From the NCBI RefSeq assembly GCF_030708455.1, contig NZ_JAUYWF010000007.1, forward strand, positions 124,001 to 188,000: a DNA stretch of 64,000 bases. The letters are read 5' to 3'. This DNA comes from Halomonas sp. SSL-5. GTDB taxonomy: Bacteria; Pseudomonadota; Gammaproteobacteria; Pseudomonadales; Halomonadaceae. A model generated the notes under the pieces. The model was not told where the DNA came from. It searched no databases and saw only the letters and a list, made by a program, of their open reading frames with translations. A program made the position numbers and the translations under genes. Positions 46,543 to 55,985 of this stretch are shown here, piece after piece. How positions within the stretch are numbered: the stretch's first letter is position 1; every line of letters begins with the position of its first letter.

Positions 46543-46557
46543 GTAGCAATTAGCTAC
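46543..46557. promoter_or_regulatory. Inverted repeat before the wzx operon
   Basis: GTAGC-AATTA-GCTAC lies 149 bp before the wzx start, in the only gap available for a promoter of the imported block (46530-46705). The core resembles the site at 35606-35627, so a common regulator is possible. Confidence 0.45.
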
Positions 46558-46705
46558 GAACGACCTACGATTAATGCCGTCGGTGTCGTAATGAGTTTTC
46601 GCCAGGAAGGTACAATGATGTTCTTCCCCTATGAGTCCCACCGCTCAGTGCCAGTATGGGTTAGCGGTTCATACACTCGGTAGACTTAACAACGAAACCC
46701 CACAA

Positions 46706-48217
46706 GTGCCAAACCCTAAAGACCAGCTCTTCAATGCCGATCATCTCAAGACTGGCATGAAAGAACGCGCTGTAAAAAGTGCAGGCATCACCTTGGCTGC
46801 CCAAGGGATCAAGCTGATCCTGCAGCTAGGCTCCATCGCCATCCTGGCTCGACTGCTGCAACCGTCAGACTTCGGTCTGATTGCTATGGTCACGGTGTTT
46901 ACAGGATTAGCCCTCCAGTTCATGGAAGGTGGCCTCTCAATGGCAACCATCCAGCGCGACCAGATTACCGATGCCCAAGTGTCAAATCTGTTCTGGGTGA
47001 ATGGTGCTTTGGGCGCTGGCATGTGCTTGCTCGGCATCGTGGTTTCGCCCCTTGTTGCCACAATTTATGGAGAGCCACGCCTGACATTGGTGATGGCGGC
47101 AATGAGTTTGACCTTCCTCATTGGTGGGCTCTCCGTTCAGCACGATGCCCTGCTGCGTCGGCAGATGCGGTTCAAAGCCATATCACTGATCGACATCGTC
47201 TCCATGGCTGCAGGAATAGTGGCAGGTATTGCGGCAGCCTTGGGTGGTCTTGGGTATTGGGCGCTTGTGATCAGTCCCATTACGACCTTCGCAACTAAAA
47301 CAGTCATGCGTTGGCTGAGCGCCCGCTGGGTTCCTTCAAGGTTGAGCCGTGGTTCCGGTGTGCGGCCCCTTTTAGGATTTGGGGCTAACTTGACTGGGGC
47401 AAATTTCATCGGATATGTGGCGACAAACCTAACCCCATTCGCCATAGGTTACATTGGTGGTGCACAAGCGATGGGGCTTTTCAATCGGGCTAAATTGCTC
47501 ACGTCGATTCCCTCAAGTCAGATGCTGCCGCCGGTAATGAATGTGTTACAACCAACCTTGGCTAGGGTTGCCAACGATTCCGTACGGTTACGAAGCACTA
47601 TTACCTCGATCATGGGTAAAATAGTATTAGGCACCATGTTTGTGACGCTCATCATGGCAGTGCTAGCAGACTGGATCGTCCTTCTGTTCCTGGGGCCTGG
47701 CTGGGAAGATGCCATTCCCATCTTCCGAATGTTGGCAGTTTTTTCACTAGTAGAGCCGATTGCCAGTTTTCTGGCTATTTCCCTTGTCGCAATAGGAAAC
47801 GCCAGAGCGCTGCTGCGCTGGAAAGTAATCACATTAGCTATACTGATTGTTTCTATCGGAATCGGCTCATTCTGGGGAGCGTTTGGGGTTGTGGCGGCCT
47901 ATGCTCTTTCGGGTGTTTTTGTTCGTTTGCCAGGCTTTCTTTATTATGCTTCCAAGTTCCTTCCTGTTACGTACCTTGAGTTGGCCAAGACATTAGTGCC
48001 GCCTTTAATCTGTGCCATAGTGACTATTGCGACTTTACATTTTCTTCGCCAGCTCATTCTCATAGAAAGCCCGGTAGCAGGTTTGGCTGTGTTTGTTTTC
48101 GTTGCAGCAATGATTTACATGGCCCTTTGTATAGTGATAAAGCCTACCCGACATGAGTTAATAGAGACCCTAGGTCTGCTCAAACTTATAACTGCCAGGA
48201 AACTAGCCACAAAGTGA
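46706..48217 (+). CDS. wzx: Wzx-type polysaccharide flippase (MOP superfamily)
   Basis: A 503-residue membrane protein with about 12-14 helices. The GTG start at 46706 (PNPKDQLFNADHLK) is preferred over an ATG at 46631 because family members begin this way. Typical text is SIAILARLLQPSDFGLIAMV and GLSVQHDALLRRQMRF. It would flip the lipid-linked repeat unit across the inner membrane. Base composition is lower in GC than the genes before it, marking the start of the imported block. Confidence 0.9.
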   Translation: MPNPKDQLFNADHLKTGMKERAVKSAGITLAAQGIKLILQLGSIAILARLLQPSDFGLIAMVTVFTGLALQFMEGGLSMATIQRDQITDAQVSNLFWVNGALGAGMCLLGIVVSPLVATIYGEPRLTLVMAAMSLTFLIGGLSVQHDALLRRQMRFKAISLIDIVSMAAGIVAGIAAALGGLGYWALVISPITTFATKTVMRWLSARWVPSRLSRGSGVRPLLGFGANLTGANFIGYVATNLTPFAIGYIGGAQAMGLFNRAKLLTSIPSSQMLPPVMNVLQPTLARVANDSVRLRSTITSIMGKIVLGTMFVTLIMAVLADWIVLLFLGPGWEDAIPIFRMLAVFSLVEPIASFLAISLVAIGNARALLRWKVITLAILIVSIGIGSFWGAFGVVAAYALSGVFVRLPGFLYYASKFLPVTYLELAKTLVPPLICAIVTIATLHFLRQLILIESPVAGLAVFVFVAAMIYMALCIVIKPTRHELIETLGLLKLITARKLATK

Positions 48218-49626
48218 CTATCAACAAAAGCCACCAAGCACTTAATGATACTGTTATCGCTAACGGCTATTGTGTAGGCTGTGGTGCCTGTGCGGTGCCA
48301 GAGGACAGCCCGTTCAAAATCGTTATGGACGACTATGGGCAGTATCAATCCAGCCTGAAAGATGCCAACGTCTTTGCTTCAACGCATATTGACTATGAAA
48401 AACTCTGCCCGTTCGGATCGGGTGCTAAAAATGAAGATGAAATAGCCAGGCAGATTTTCTCGGATACCTGCGAGCACAACAGTCAAGTAGGTTATTACAA
48501 CGGCGTGTTCGCAGGGCATGTTGATGAAGGCGAATTTCGGAAACGTGGTAGTTCAGGCGGAATGGGTACTTGGGTGCTCAATGAGCTTCTTTCAAAGGGG
48601 CTGGTGGATTACGTCGTGCACGTAAAATCCGAGTCAGCCGGCCAAGACCTGAACAGTATTCCGTTCAAATATCAGGTTAGCGAGACTCTAGAAGAAACCC
48701 AACAGGGTGGCAAATCCCGATACTACCCAATCGAGCTGTCTGAGGCACTTCAGGCTATTAGAAACAATCCCGGGCGGTATGCCGTTGTTGGTTTGCCATG
48801 CTTTATCAAGAGCGTTAGATTGCTCCAGGCCCAAGACTCCATTCTCGCTGAGCGCATCCAATACTGCGTAGGCTTGGTGTGTGGCCACCTTAAAAGTGCC
48901 CATTATGCAGAAAGCCTGGCCTGGCAAATGGGGATACCCCCGCAGGAGCTTGAGGGCATAGACTTCCGAATCAAAGACGCTTCCCAGCCTGCCAACCGCT
49001 ACAGTACCTATGCCAAGGGTAGCTCTGGAGAAAAGGTCGTGCCGACCAATCAGCTTTTCGGCGCGGACTGGGGCGCGGGCGCATTTAAGTACAAGGCCTG
49101 TGACTTCTGTGATGACGTATTTGCCGAAACTGCCGATGTCGTACTGGGCGATGCCTGGTTACCCGAGTATGTGCAGGACAGTTATGGCACTAACGTGGTG
49201 GTCACCAGAAATCAGCAGATCCGTCAGTTGATTGTGAATGCCCGCACTGAGGGGCGTTTAGAGATGGATGATCTAGGTGTTGAGAAAGCTGTGCAGTCTC
49301 AGGATGCAGGGTTGCGGCACAGGAAGGTTTCGATAGGTTACCGAATTTACCGCGAACAAATCGCTAAGGCTTGGGTTCCGGCCAAAAGAACAGGGCCAGC
49401 CAAAACCTTGAGCCCGCGTTATGAAAAGAAACGGCAGCGGTTAAGGACCGAGCTGAGGGCCCTGTCGCATGAATCGTTTTTGAAGGCGAAAACGAGGGGA
49501 GAACTCTCTGTTTATCTGAGCACTATGAAGCCGGTTTACTCCCGGTATTCTCGCCAGGGGCGTTCGTTTGTTCGTAGGGTGCTTTCTTTTGTAAAGCGCA
49601 GGCTTAAAGCGGTTGTGAAGTTTTAA
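48214..49626 (+). CDS. FrhB/FdhB-like iron-sulfur protein of a polysaccharide locus
   Basis: A 470-residue protein of the coenzyme-F420 hydrogenase/dehydrogenase beta-subunit type. Cluster ligands are seen in YCVGCGACAVP and KLCPFG, with further cysteines in VGLPCFIKSV, CVGLVCGHLKS and YKACDFCDDVFAETADVVLGD. The GTG start overlaps the wzx stop by 4 bp. Homologues often sit next to polysaccharide pyruvyl transferase genes, as here, but their reaction is not established; electron transfer for sugar or pyruvate chemistry is inference. Confidence 0.85.
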   Translation: MTINKSHQALNDTVIANGYCVGCGACAVPEDSPFKIVMDDYGQYQSSLKDANVFASTHIDYEKLCPFGSGAKNEDEIARQIFSDTCEHNSQVGYYNGVFAGHVDEGEFRKRGSSGGMGTWVLNELLSKGLVDYVVHVKSESAGQDLNSIPFKYQVSETLEETQQGGKSRYYPIELSEALQAIRNNPGRYAVVGLPCFIKSVRLLQAQDSILAERIQYCVGLVCGHLKSAHYAESLAWQMGIPPQELEGIDFRIKDASQPANRYSTYAKGSSGEKVVPTNQLFGADWGAGAFKYKACDFCDDVFAETADVVLGDAWLPEYVQDSYGTNVVVTRNQQIRQLIVNARTEGRLEMDDLGVEKAVQSQDAGLRHRKVSIGYRIYREQIAKAWVPAKRTGPAKTLSPRYEKKRQRLRTELRALSHESFLKAKTRGELSVYLSTMKPVYSRYSRQGRSFVRRVLSFVKRRLKAVVKF

Positions 49627-49668
49627 AACGGCCGCGTAGGTCAATAAATTTATTGTTTGGCATCTCTA

Positions 49669-50745
49669 ATGAAAAAAGTCGGAATCCTGAACTTCCAATA
49701 CTCAACCCACAACTACGGCGCAGTGCTCCAGGCCGCAGCGTTGGAGCATATCTGCCGCCAGCTCGGCCACGACGCCCGGCACCTGGATTACATGGCGAAG
49801 CCAAAAGTCTCGCTAAAGGGGCGAGTTGGCCAGTTGCTTCGCAAGCTGGGCTTGAGAAAAACACCAAAAGCCAATCAAGTGGCTAATGAAGAAGCGTTTG
49901 AGCGGTTTAGACAAAGCTTTCTTAACAGAACCCCGCGTATCACATCACGGCAGCAATTCTCAACGGTCGCGAAGGAGTTCGATGCCACCATTGTTGGTAG
50001 CGATCAGGTATAGCGCCCGGCTTACGCAAAAGACGCGCTGGCTTTTTTCCTCGGCTACGTCCCAAAGGGCGTAGACCGTATAGCCTACGCCGCTAGTTTT
50101 GGTACAGCGACATGGGAACAGGCAGACGATGCGGTTCTGACAGAAGCTGTAAGGCAAGAGCTCCTGGCGTTTAAAGCCATTTCTTGCCGCGAAGTGTCGG
50201 GAGTACAGATCTGTAGGGACGTATTCGGTGTAGGGGCCGAGCATGTTCTTGACCCGTTGCTTCTGGTTGATGATTCGTTTTTTGAAAAAGTGGTCAACAA
50301 CTCTGCAATCCAGACCGATGCGAAGCTTGTTTACTACAAACTGGATAGTTCACCTGAGTTTCAGGAGGATCTGAAGGCGGTGGGAGAAGAGCTCGGTAGT
50401 GAAGCGGTAAACATCTACCTGAAAGATTCCAGCGTTCGCGAGTACCGCGAGGTATCGGATTGGGTAGCGCTGATTCGCAACTCTGAAGTTGTGGTTACCG
50501 ACTCATTCCACTGCATCTGTCTCGCACTGCGGTTTGGAAAAGAGGTGATTTTTTGCCCCAATGAGAAGCGAGGGCAAACCCGCCTGGATAGCTTGTTTAA
50601 CATGCTGAATGTTGACGCAGATCCGCTAGCAATTCAGCTGAAAACGCCCATGTTCAAACTGGTCAGACGCGGTGATATTAGCGTTACGCTCGAAGGATTA
50701 CGTTCACACTCCATGAAATTCCTAGCAGATTCATTAAATAGCTGA
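49669..50745 (+). pseudogene. Polysaccharide pyruvyl transferase gene with an in-frame amber codon
   Basis: The start at 49669 gives MKKVGILNFQYSTHNYGAVL, typical of the family. At 50011-50013 the motif GSDQV is followed by TAG, then RPAYAKDALAFFLGY in the same frame down to 50745 (VVTDSFHCICLALRFGKEVI). The paralogue at 52637 reads GSDQCWRP here, so TGG to TAG (Trp to stop at codon 115) is the simplest event. Intact length would be 358 residues. It would add a pyruvate ketal from PEP to a sugar. Confidence 0.9.
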
Positions 50746-50772
50746 CCGTACACGGCCATGAATTTCCTTGAA

Positions 50773-52490
50773 CCCGCCTCATTCACGAGGGTGCTGATTG
50801 AGCGGTCTGAAGGTGCTGGCTGTTGGCATCGCTTATCAGGATCGCCCTCTTCAGCGCGAGTGGTCGTTGAGTAATGCCATAACGAGGCCTTTTTCCCGAT
50901 TTCTTATATCTCTTTGGAATCCATTGCGGCCGCCCACGCAGCCGTGATCGCCGACCGCCGCTCCGGTCGCTCGCTTTCTGATGCTGTGGTGGTCTCGCAG
51001 GAGCGTCAGCTCAGTGCGGTCAGCTTCGGCAGTCCCTTCAGCAGCGTCGGCCACCACTTGTCGGCGGCGGCACCCAGATGAACGGTGATTCGCCGAGCGT
51101 GCAGCCTCAGCGTGGCGGCGACCTTCAGCACCTGCTCGCGCATCCGGCTGAGGCTCCAGCCTTGCCGGGTCTGCCGCTCCAGCAGGCAGCGCAGGCCATG
51201 CAGGACCTGGTACGCATACAGGCTGATCAGCAGGTTCACCTCGTTGCGTGCCATCACGTCCTGAACGGTGGAGGCGCCGCGATCGGTCGACGAGAGGTGC
51301 ACGTCGAGCGCCGACTTCACCTCGCCCATGTGGGCCTCGGCGCTGCCGCGCTTGCGGTAGAGCGCCAGGACCTTCTCCGGCGGCCAGTCGAACTTGCTGA
51401 GGTTGGTGACCAGAAAGAAGGCATGCAACAGCTGATCATCGGGGCGTTCCTGCACCACCAGCACGACGCGACGCGGTGCCGACCAGGAGCCCGCTTGATA
51501 CTCCAGATCGTGGCACCACTCGCGAGGCTGCTCGGGTGGCCGGCCTGGTGGCCGCTTCAGGTGCGGTGCCGCCAGCTTCTGCAGGCCGGTGTGACTGCGC
51601 AGCCGGCCCAGGTACTCGATGTCGCGCTCTTCCAGGGCCGCCAGCGTCGCGTTGTCGGTGAAACCGGCGTCGATGCGCACGCGAACCTGAGCCCCGGTGC
51701 TCTCATTGAGTCGCCGCACCAGATGCGGGATCCAGGTGTCGGCGTTCTCGGCTGGGCCGGCGTTGCCCTCGCGCAGCAGCCCACCCACCATGTCGCCGGT
51801 CTCGGCCAGCGAGGCGACCAGCGGCGAGTAGATGCGGGCACCGTAAAGTCCGTGAAATGTGGACCCGCCTTGGTGGCCGTGGACTTCGATCGGCAGGCCG
51901 TCGATGTCCAGCGTCAGCTGCTTGGGACGCTCGCCGTTCTGCAGCGAGGTCAGGCGCCAGACCACCAGCCGCAGCAGGCCTTCGTGCACGGCATCGATGT
52001 TGTCGTTGCGTCCGAGGCAGCTCAGCAGCCGCGACAGCGTAGCTTGAGACGGCCGGTCCTGGGCCAGAGGCATCATCCCGCGCGCGTCGCTGCAGGCCAA
52101 CTGCCAGAGCGGGTCACGGCGCAGCGTGTCGGTATCGCTGAGATCGATCCAGCCCATCGCCCGTTGCAGCACCAGGGTACGCAGCTGGCTGGCCAGCGAG
52201 TGGCGGATGCGTAGCGGGTTGCGGAGGTCGACCAGATTGTCTTCCAGCGCCTCGACCACGCCGCTGTTGTCGAGGGCTTCACGCAGCAGCAAAGCGCCGC
52301 TGTCGCTGGTGGTGCGCTGGCCGCTCAGCTCGACACGCACAGCGCCGTTGCACGAGGGCGTCCAGGTGGATAGGCTTTCACCCATAGCGGATGGCTCTCT
52401 TGGTTCAGGTTCTTGGCGGAACACACTGAATTTTCAAGAGAATACCATCCGCTATCTTCGTTTTCAGACCGACCTCATGAATAAGCCGGG
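50773..52490 (-). mobile_element. IS1380-family element
   Basis: The left end CCCGCCTCATTCACGAGG (from 50773) and the inverted right end CCCGGCTTATTCATGAGG (52473-52490) are imperfect inverted repeats enclosing one transposase gene. No clear target duplication was found. It separates the two pyruvyl transferase genes. The part 50791-51005 before the transposase stop is non-coding. Confidence 0.8.
51006..52385 (-). CDS. IS1380-family transposase
   Basis: A 459-residue DDE transposase starting MGESLSTWTPSCNGAVRVEL (a further upstream Met at 52424 is possible). Family text: TSDSGALLLREALDNSGVV, LTLDIDGLPIEVHGHQGGS with the first Asp, VRIDAGFTDNATLAAL, and RKRGSAEAHMGEVKSALD with the likely Glu. 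It appears complete. Confidence 0.93.
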   Translation of the reverse strand: MGESLSTWTPSCNGAVRVELSGQRTTSDSGALLLREALDNSGVVEALEDNLVDLRNPLRIRHSLASQLRTLVLQRAMGWIDLSDTDTLRRDPLWQLACSDARGMMPLAQDRPSQATLSRLLSCLGRNDNIDAVHEGLLRLVVWRLTSLQNGERPKQLTLDIDGLPIEVHGHQGGSTFHGLYGARIYSPLVASLAETGDMVGGLLREGNAGPAENADTWIPHLVRRLNESTGAQVRVRIDAGFTDNATLAALEERDIEYLGRLRSHTGLQKLAAPHLKRPPGRPPEQPREWCHDLEYQAGSWSAPRRVVLVVQERPDDQLLHAFFLVTNLSKFDWPPEKVLALYRKRGSAEAHMGEVKSALDVHLSSTDRGASTVQDVMARNEVNLLISLYAYQVLHGLRCLLERQTRQGWSLSRMREQVLKVAATLRLHARRITVHLGAAADKWWPTLLKGLPKLTALS

Positions 52491-52628
52491 ATGAGAAGTT
52501 TTATATCTGTTGAGGGAGAGGTGCTGGAAACATCGGGTGACACGTACAGTGCCAATTATTACTCCAGTACGTTTGGCAAAAGTGAGCTTTCGCAAGGCCT
52601 CTTACTCTCAATCATTAGCCAACTTTAG
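52491..52628 (+). pseudogene. Possible 3' remnant of a gene cut by the IS1380 element
   Basis: Directly after the IS end, an open frame of 45 codons reads MRSFISVEGEVLETSGDTYS and ends SQGLLLSIISQL. It looks protein-like (YYSSTFGKSELSQG) and stops 8 bp before the next gene. It could be the tail of a lost glycan gene. There is no family assignment. Confidence 0.35.
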
Positions 52629-52636
52629 TGTTCAAG

Positions 52637-53785
52637 ATGAAAAAAATAGCCATCCTAACCCAGCCCCTGCACGACAACTACGGCGGCCTACTACAAGCCT
52701 ACGCACTGAAAGAAACCCTGAAGTCCTTGGGCCACAGCCCATTGGTCGTTAACAGGCACGGGGCAGGGGTGCATCCCTTTCGAAGAAAGCTGTCAAAGCT
52801 AAAGAGCTCCTTGCTTAACCGACCAGTCAGGCCTAATCAATACCTGAATGACCGGCAGAAGGCAGTGATTTCAGAAAAGACCATAGGTTTTCGAGCGAAG
52901 TACATTCCCGAGCTGTCCAGCCTGATTACGTCGCAACGAGGTATGAAGCGCCTGTTAACAAAGGATATTGATGCGTATGTAGTCGGCAGTGACCAGTGTT
53001 GGCGGCCGCGATATTCGCCTTGTATTAGCAACTACTTTCTGGATTTTGCCAAAGAATCTAAGGGTATAAAAAGAATTGCCTACGCTGCATCGTTTGGAAC
53101 GGCTGAGTGGGAGTTTAACGACGCGGACACCCTTGAATGTAAAAACCTGCTCAAGCTGTTTGATGCGATCAGCGTGCGTGAGGACGATGGCGTTGACCTG
53201 GTGCAGAACCATCTGGGCCGGGCTGATGCGATACACGTGCTAGACCCAACGATGCTGCTGCCAACCAGCGCCTATGACCGAATTACAGCCGATCAGAAAG
53301 TACCGGATTCCAGCGGTAACCTGAAAGTCTATGTGCTGGACAAGAATGCTGAGAAGGAAGAATTCATACGGCAGGCTGCCAGCAGGCTACAACTAGAAAC
53401 CTTCGAGGTGATGCCAGAGCTCCGGCTGCAGCAAGAGAAAGTAACAGACGCCAACCTAGATTTATTTAAATACCCATGCCCCTCGCAATGGTTGAAAGGC
53501 TTTCAGGATGCAGAGTTTGTAATCACAGACTCCTTCCATGGTACCGTTTTCTCAATCCTGTACAACAAGCCATTCATCGTATTGGGAAATGAGCAGCGGG
53601 GTATGTCTAGGTTTACTTCATTATTAAAAATGTTCGGGTTAGAAGATAGGCTTGTTTTAGATATTAATGCCAAGTCTACAGTGGAAGTTTTTAATACAGA
53701 CGTTGACTGGCCAAGAGTTAACAGTGTCTTGGATCGTGAAAAAATTAAATCCATCTCTTTTTTAAGAGATAACCTGGAGTCTTAA
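52637..53785 (+). CDS. Polysaccharide pyruvyl transferase family protein
   Basis: A 382-residue protein (MKKIAILTQPLHDNYGGLLQ). Family features: VVGSDQCWRPRYSP, KRIAYAASFGTAEW, FDAISVREDDGV, HVLDPTMLL and FVITDSFHGTVFSILYNKPF. It transfers pyruvate from PEP to a sugar as a ketal, giving negative charge to the polymer. The GT2 gene starts on the last base of its stop codon. Start ATG 52637 is preferred over GTG 52628. Confidence 0.9.
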   Translation: MKKIAILTQPLHDNYGGLLQAYALKETLKSLGHSPLVVNRHGAGVHPFRRKLSKLKSSLLNRPVRPNQYLNDRQKAVISEKTIGFRAKYIPELSSLITSQRGMKRLLTKDIDAYVVGSDQCWRPRYSPCISNYFLDFAKESKGIKRIAYAASFGTAEWEFNDADTLECKNLLKLFDAISVREDDGVDLVQNHLGRADAIHVLDPTMLLPTSAYDRITADQKVPDSSGNLKVYVLDKNAEKEEFIRQAASRLQLETFEVMPELRLQQEKVTDANLDLFKYPCPSQWLKGFQDAEFVITDSFHGTVFSILYNKPFIVLGNEQRGMSRFTSLLKMFGLEDRLVLDINAKSTVEVFNTDVDWPRVNSVLDREKIKSISFLRDNLES

Positions 53786-54714
53786 TGTTTTCTGTTGTCA
53801 TTCCCTTGTATAATAAAGAGGCACATATTGCTAAAACTCTAGATTCAGTGCTGAGTCAGACTTATTCAGAGTTTGAGATAATTGTTGTCGATGATGGTTC
53901 GACAGATAACGGAGCTCCGATTGTAAATTCATTCGATGATGCCCGAGTTAAGTTGTTTCACCAAGAAAATGCCGGGGTTTCAACCGCAAGAAATCGTGGG
54001 ATATGTGAAGCCAATTTTGAATATATAGCATTTTTGGATGCCGATGATTTTTGGGATGCTGATTATCTTTTAGAGATGAGTCATTTGATTGAGTCAAGCC
54101 CTGGTTGTGGCTTGTACGGGAGTGCTTACAGCGTTGTCGATAAGTCGGGCTGTGTAATCAAGGACTTTAAACTCCCTATTAATTACATGCACGGAAACTT
54201 CCTAGTTAAAAACTATTTTAAGTCACTGTTTGAATTTGGAAGTTTTATTTGGACATCTTCAGTTTGTGTTCCTAAAAGTGTCTTTTACGATTTTGATATT
54301 TGGTTTCCTGTAGGACAGGCATATGGTGAGGATCAATATGTTTGGTCTAGGATCGCCATGTGTAAACCTGTTGCGTATACTGCTTCGGTCAATTCTTTTT
54401 ATTTAATTGATGCAGACAATAACACTGCTTCAAAATTAGAGTCAAGAGTAGAGCCTAGCCCTTGCATTCTTGAGTTAGAAGTGCCGGGAAAAGAGTATCT
54501 TGATAAGCATAGCTTTTCTTATCTTAAAAAATACTTAGAGCGCCATGCTGTTGGATCAGTACGTAGGAATGCTAGGAATGGCCGTCGATTGATTGCTATT
54601 CGTCAATTATTTGCATACCGTATTTCTGTTGGCATGTTTGCGCTTTGTGTCGTGGAGATTATAACCTTTACGAGTCTTCGTCGAATTTTGAAAGCAGTTA
54701 AAGATTGTTTTTGA
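53785..54714 (+). CDS. Glycosyltransferase family 2
   Basis: A 309-residue GT-A enzyme. FSVVIPLYNKEAHIAKTLDS, IIVVDDGSTDNGAPIV and the DxD-type FLDADDFWD are clear. The C-terminal third is basic with a hydrophobic stretch, likely membrane-associated. It is markedly AT-rich. It would add one sugar of the repeat unit. A 130-bp gap to rfbB shows no strong signal. Confidence 0.92.
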   Translation: MFSVVIPLYNKEAHIAKTLDSVLSQTYSEFEIIVVDDGSTDNGAPIVNSFDDARVKLFHQENAGVSTARNRGICEANFEYIAFLDADDFWDADYLLEMSHLIESSPGCGLYGSAYSVVDKSGCVIKDFKLPINYMHGNFLVKNYFKSLFEFGSFIWTSSVCVPKSVFYDFDIWFPVGQAYGEDQYVWSRIAMCKPVAYTASVNSFYLIDADNNTASKLESRVEPSPCILELEVPGKEYLDKHSFSYLKKYLERHAVGSVRRNARNGRRLIAIRQLFAYRISVGMFALCVVEIITFTSLRRILKAVKDCF

Positions 54715-54843
54715 ATTTTCTTGTTGGGCTGTATGGTATTAATCACTAAGAGAGCACGTGACCCGTTAGGTATTGTGTTGCTATGACTCTCTGCTATCGC
54801 CTTGGCCTGTATCTCCGTGTAATAAAAATCTTTGTAGGAATTT

Positions 54844-55923
54844 ATGGGATATAAATTATTAGTTACAGGCGGCGCCGGCTTCATAGGGTCCGCAGTTATC
54901 CGCCACATCATCAATAACACCAAGGACGAAGTGGTTAACCTCGACAAACTCACCTACGCTGGGAACCTCGAAAACTTGGCGGAAGTGAGTAACAGCGTAC
55001 GCTACACCTTTGAACAGGTAGACATCTGCAACCGAGCCGAAGTAGACCGCGTGCTGGCCCAGCACCAACCAGACGCCATAATGCACTTAGCCGCCGAAAG
55101 TCATGTAGACCGGTCCATTGACGTACCGGCAGACTTTATCAATACCAACATCGTCGGCACCTACACCTTGCTGGAAGCCACTCGCCAGTACTGGCAGGTA
55201 CTGGAAGGAGATAAAAAATCGAGCTTCCGCCTTCATCACATAAGTACAGATGAAGTTTACGGTGACCTCCCGCACCCGAGTGAAACAGCTGATGCTGAAG
55301 AGCATCTTTTCACCGAACAAACCGCATACACACCAAGCAGCCCCTACAGCGCCAGCAAAGCCAGCTCAGACCATCTTGTCCGTTCCTGGCTACGCACCTA
55401 CGGTCTGCCAACTCTGGTAACTAACTGCAGCAATAACTATGGCCCCTACCAATTTCCGGAGAAGCTCATCCCGTTAATGATCTTGAATGCCTTGGAAGGA
55501 AAGCCACTCCCGGTATACGGTAAAGGCGACCAAGTCCGGGATTGGCTCTACGTGGAGGACCACGCCCGCGGCCTCTACAAAGTGCTCACTGAAGGAAAAC
55601 CCGGCGAAACTTATAACATCGGCGGTCATAATGAAAAACAGAACATCGATGTAGTACACACCATTTGCGACATCCTCCAGGAACTACGCCCACAACTAAC
55701 CAGCTATCGTGACCTGATCACCACCGTGAAAGATCGACCGGGCCACGATAGGCGCTACGCGATAGACGCCAGAAAAATCCAGCAAGAGCTCGGTTGGATG
55801 CCCGAAGAAACCTTCGAAACGGGCATCCGTAAAACTGTCCAGTGGTACCTCAACAACCTCGACTGGTGCCAACGAGTACAAGACGGCAGCTACCAAAGAG
55901 AACGCTTAGGACTAACAGGTTAG
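54844..55923 (+). CDS. rfbB: dTDP-glucose 4,6-dehydratase (intact second copy)
   Basis: A 359-residue SDR enzyme. NAD motif [10 protein letters not shown]; active-site region [12 protein letters not shown]; Tyr-Lys in [12 protein letters not shown]; the normal C-terminus [16 protein letters not shown]. It makes dTDP-4-keto-6-deoxyglucose. GTAGGAATTT precedes the ATG. It is intermediate in GC and clearly not a recent copy of the broken gene at 44572, which is much more GC-rich. Confidence 0.96.
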   Translation: MGYKLLVTGGAGFIGSAVIRHIINNTKDEVVNLDKLTYAGNLENLAEVSNSVRYTFEQVDICNRAEVDRVLAQHQPDAIMHLAAESHVDRSIDVPADFINTNIVGTYTLLEATRQYWQVLEGDKKSSFRLHHISTDEVYGDLPHPSETADAEEHLFTEQTAYTPSSPYSASKASSDHLVRSWLRTYGLPTLVTNCSNNYGPYQFPEKLIPLMILNALEGKPLPVYGKGDQVRDWLYVEDHARGLYKVLTEGKPGETYNIGGHNEKQNIDVVHTICDILQELRPQLTSYRDLITTVKDRPGHDRRYAIDARKIQQELGWMPEETFETGIRKTVQWYLNNLDWCQRVQDGSYQRERLGLTG

Positions 55924-55985
55924 GCTAGGGCCAGACCCCATTTAAGGCCAGAACTCCCAGTATCAGATATCTTTAAGGAGTTAAA

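Noticed and set aside
48214-49626. True F420-dependent hydrogenase subunit
   Set aside because: No other hydrogenase or F420 genes are nearby, and the neighbours are all glycan genes; only the domain family is kept.
53785-54843. Antisense frame 54603-54953 as a small gene upstream of rfbB
   Set aside because: It runs over the end of the GT2 gene and the start of rfbB in antisense and has no recognisable feature.
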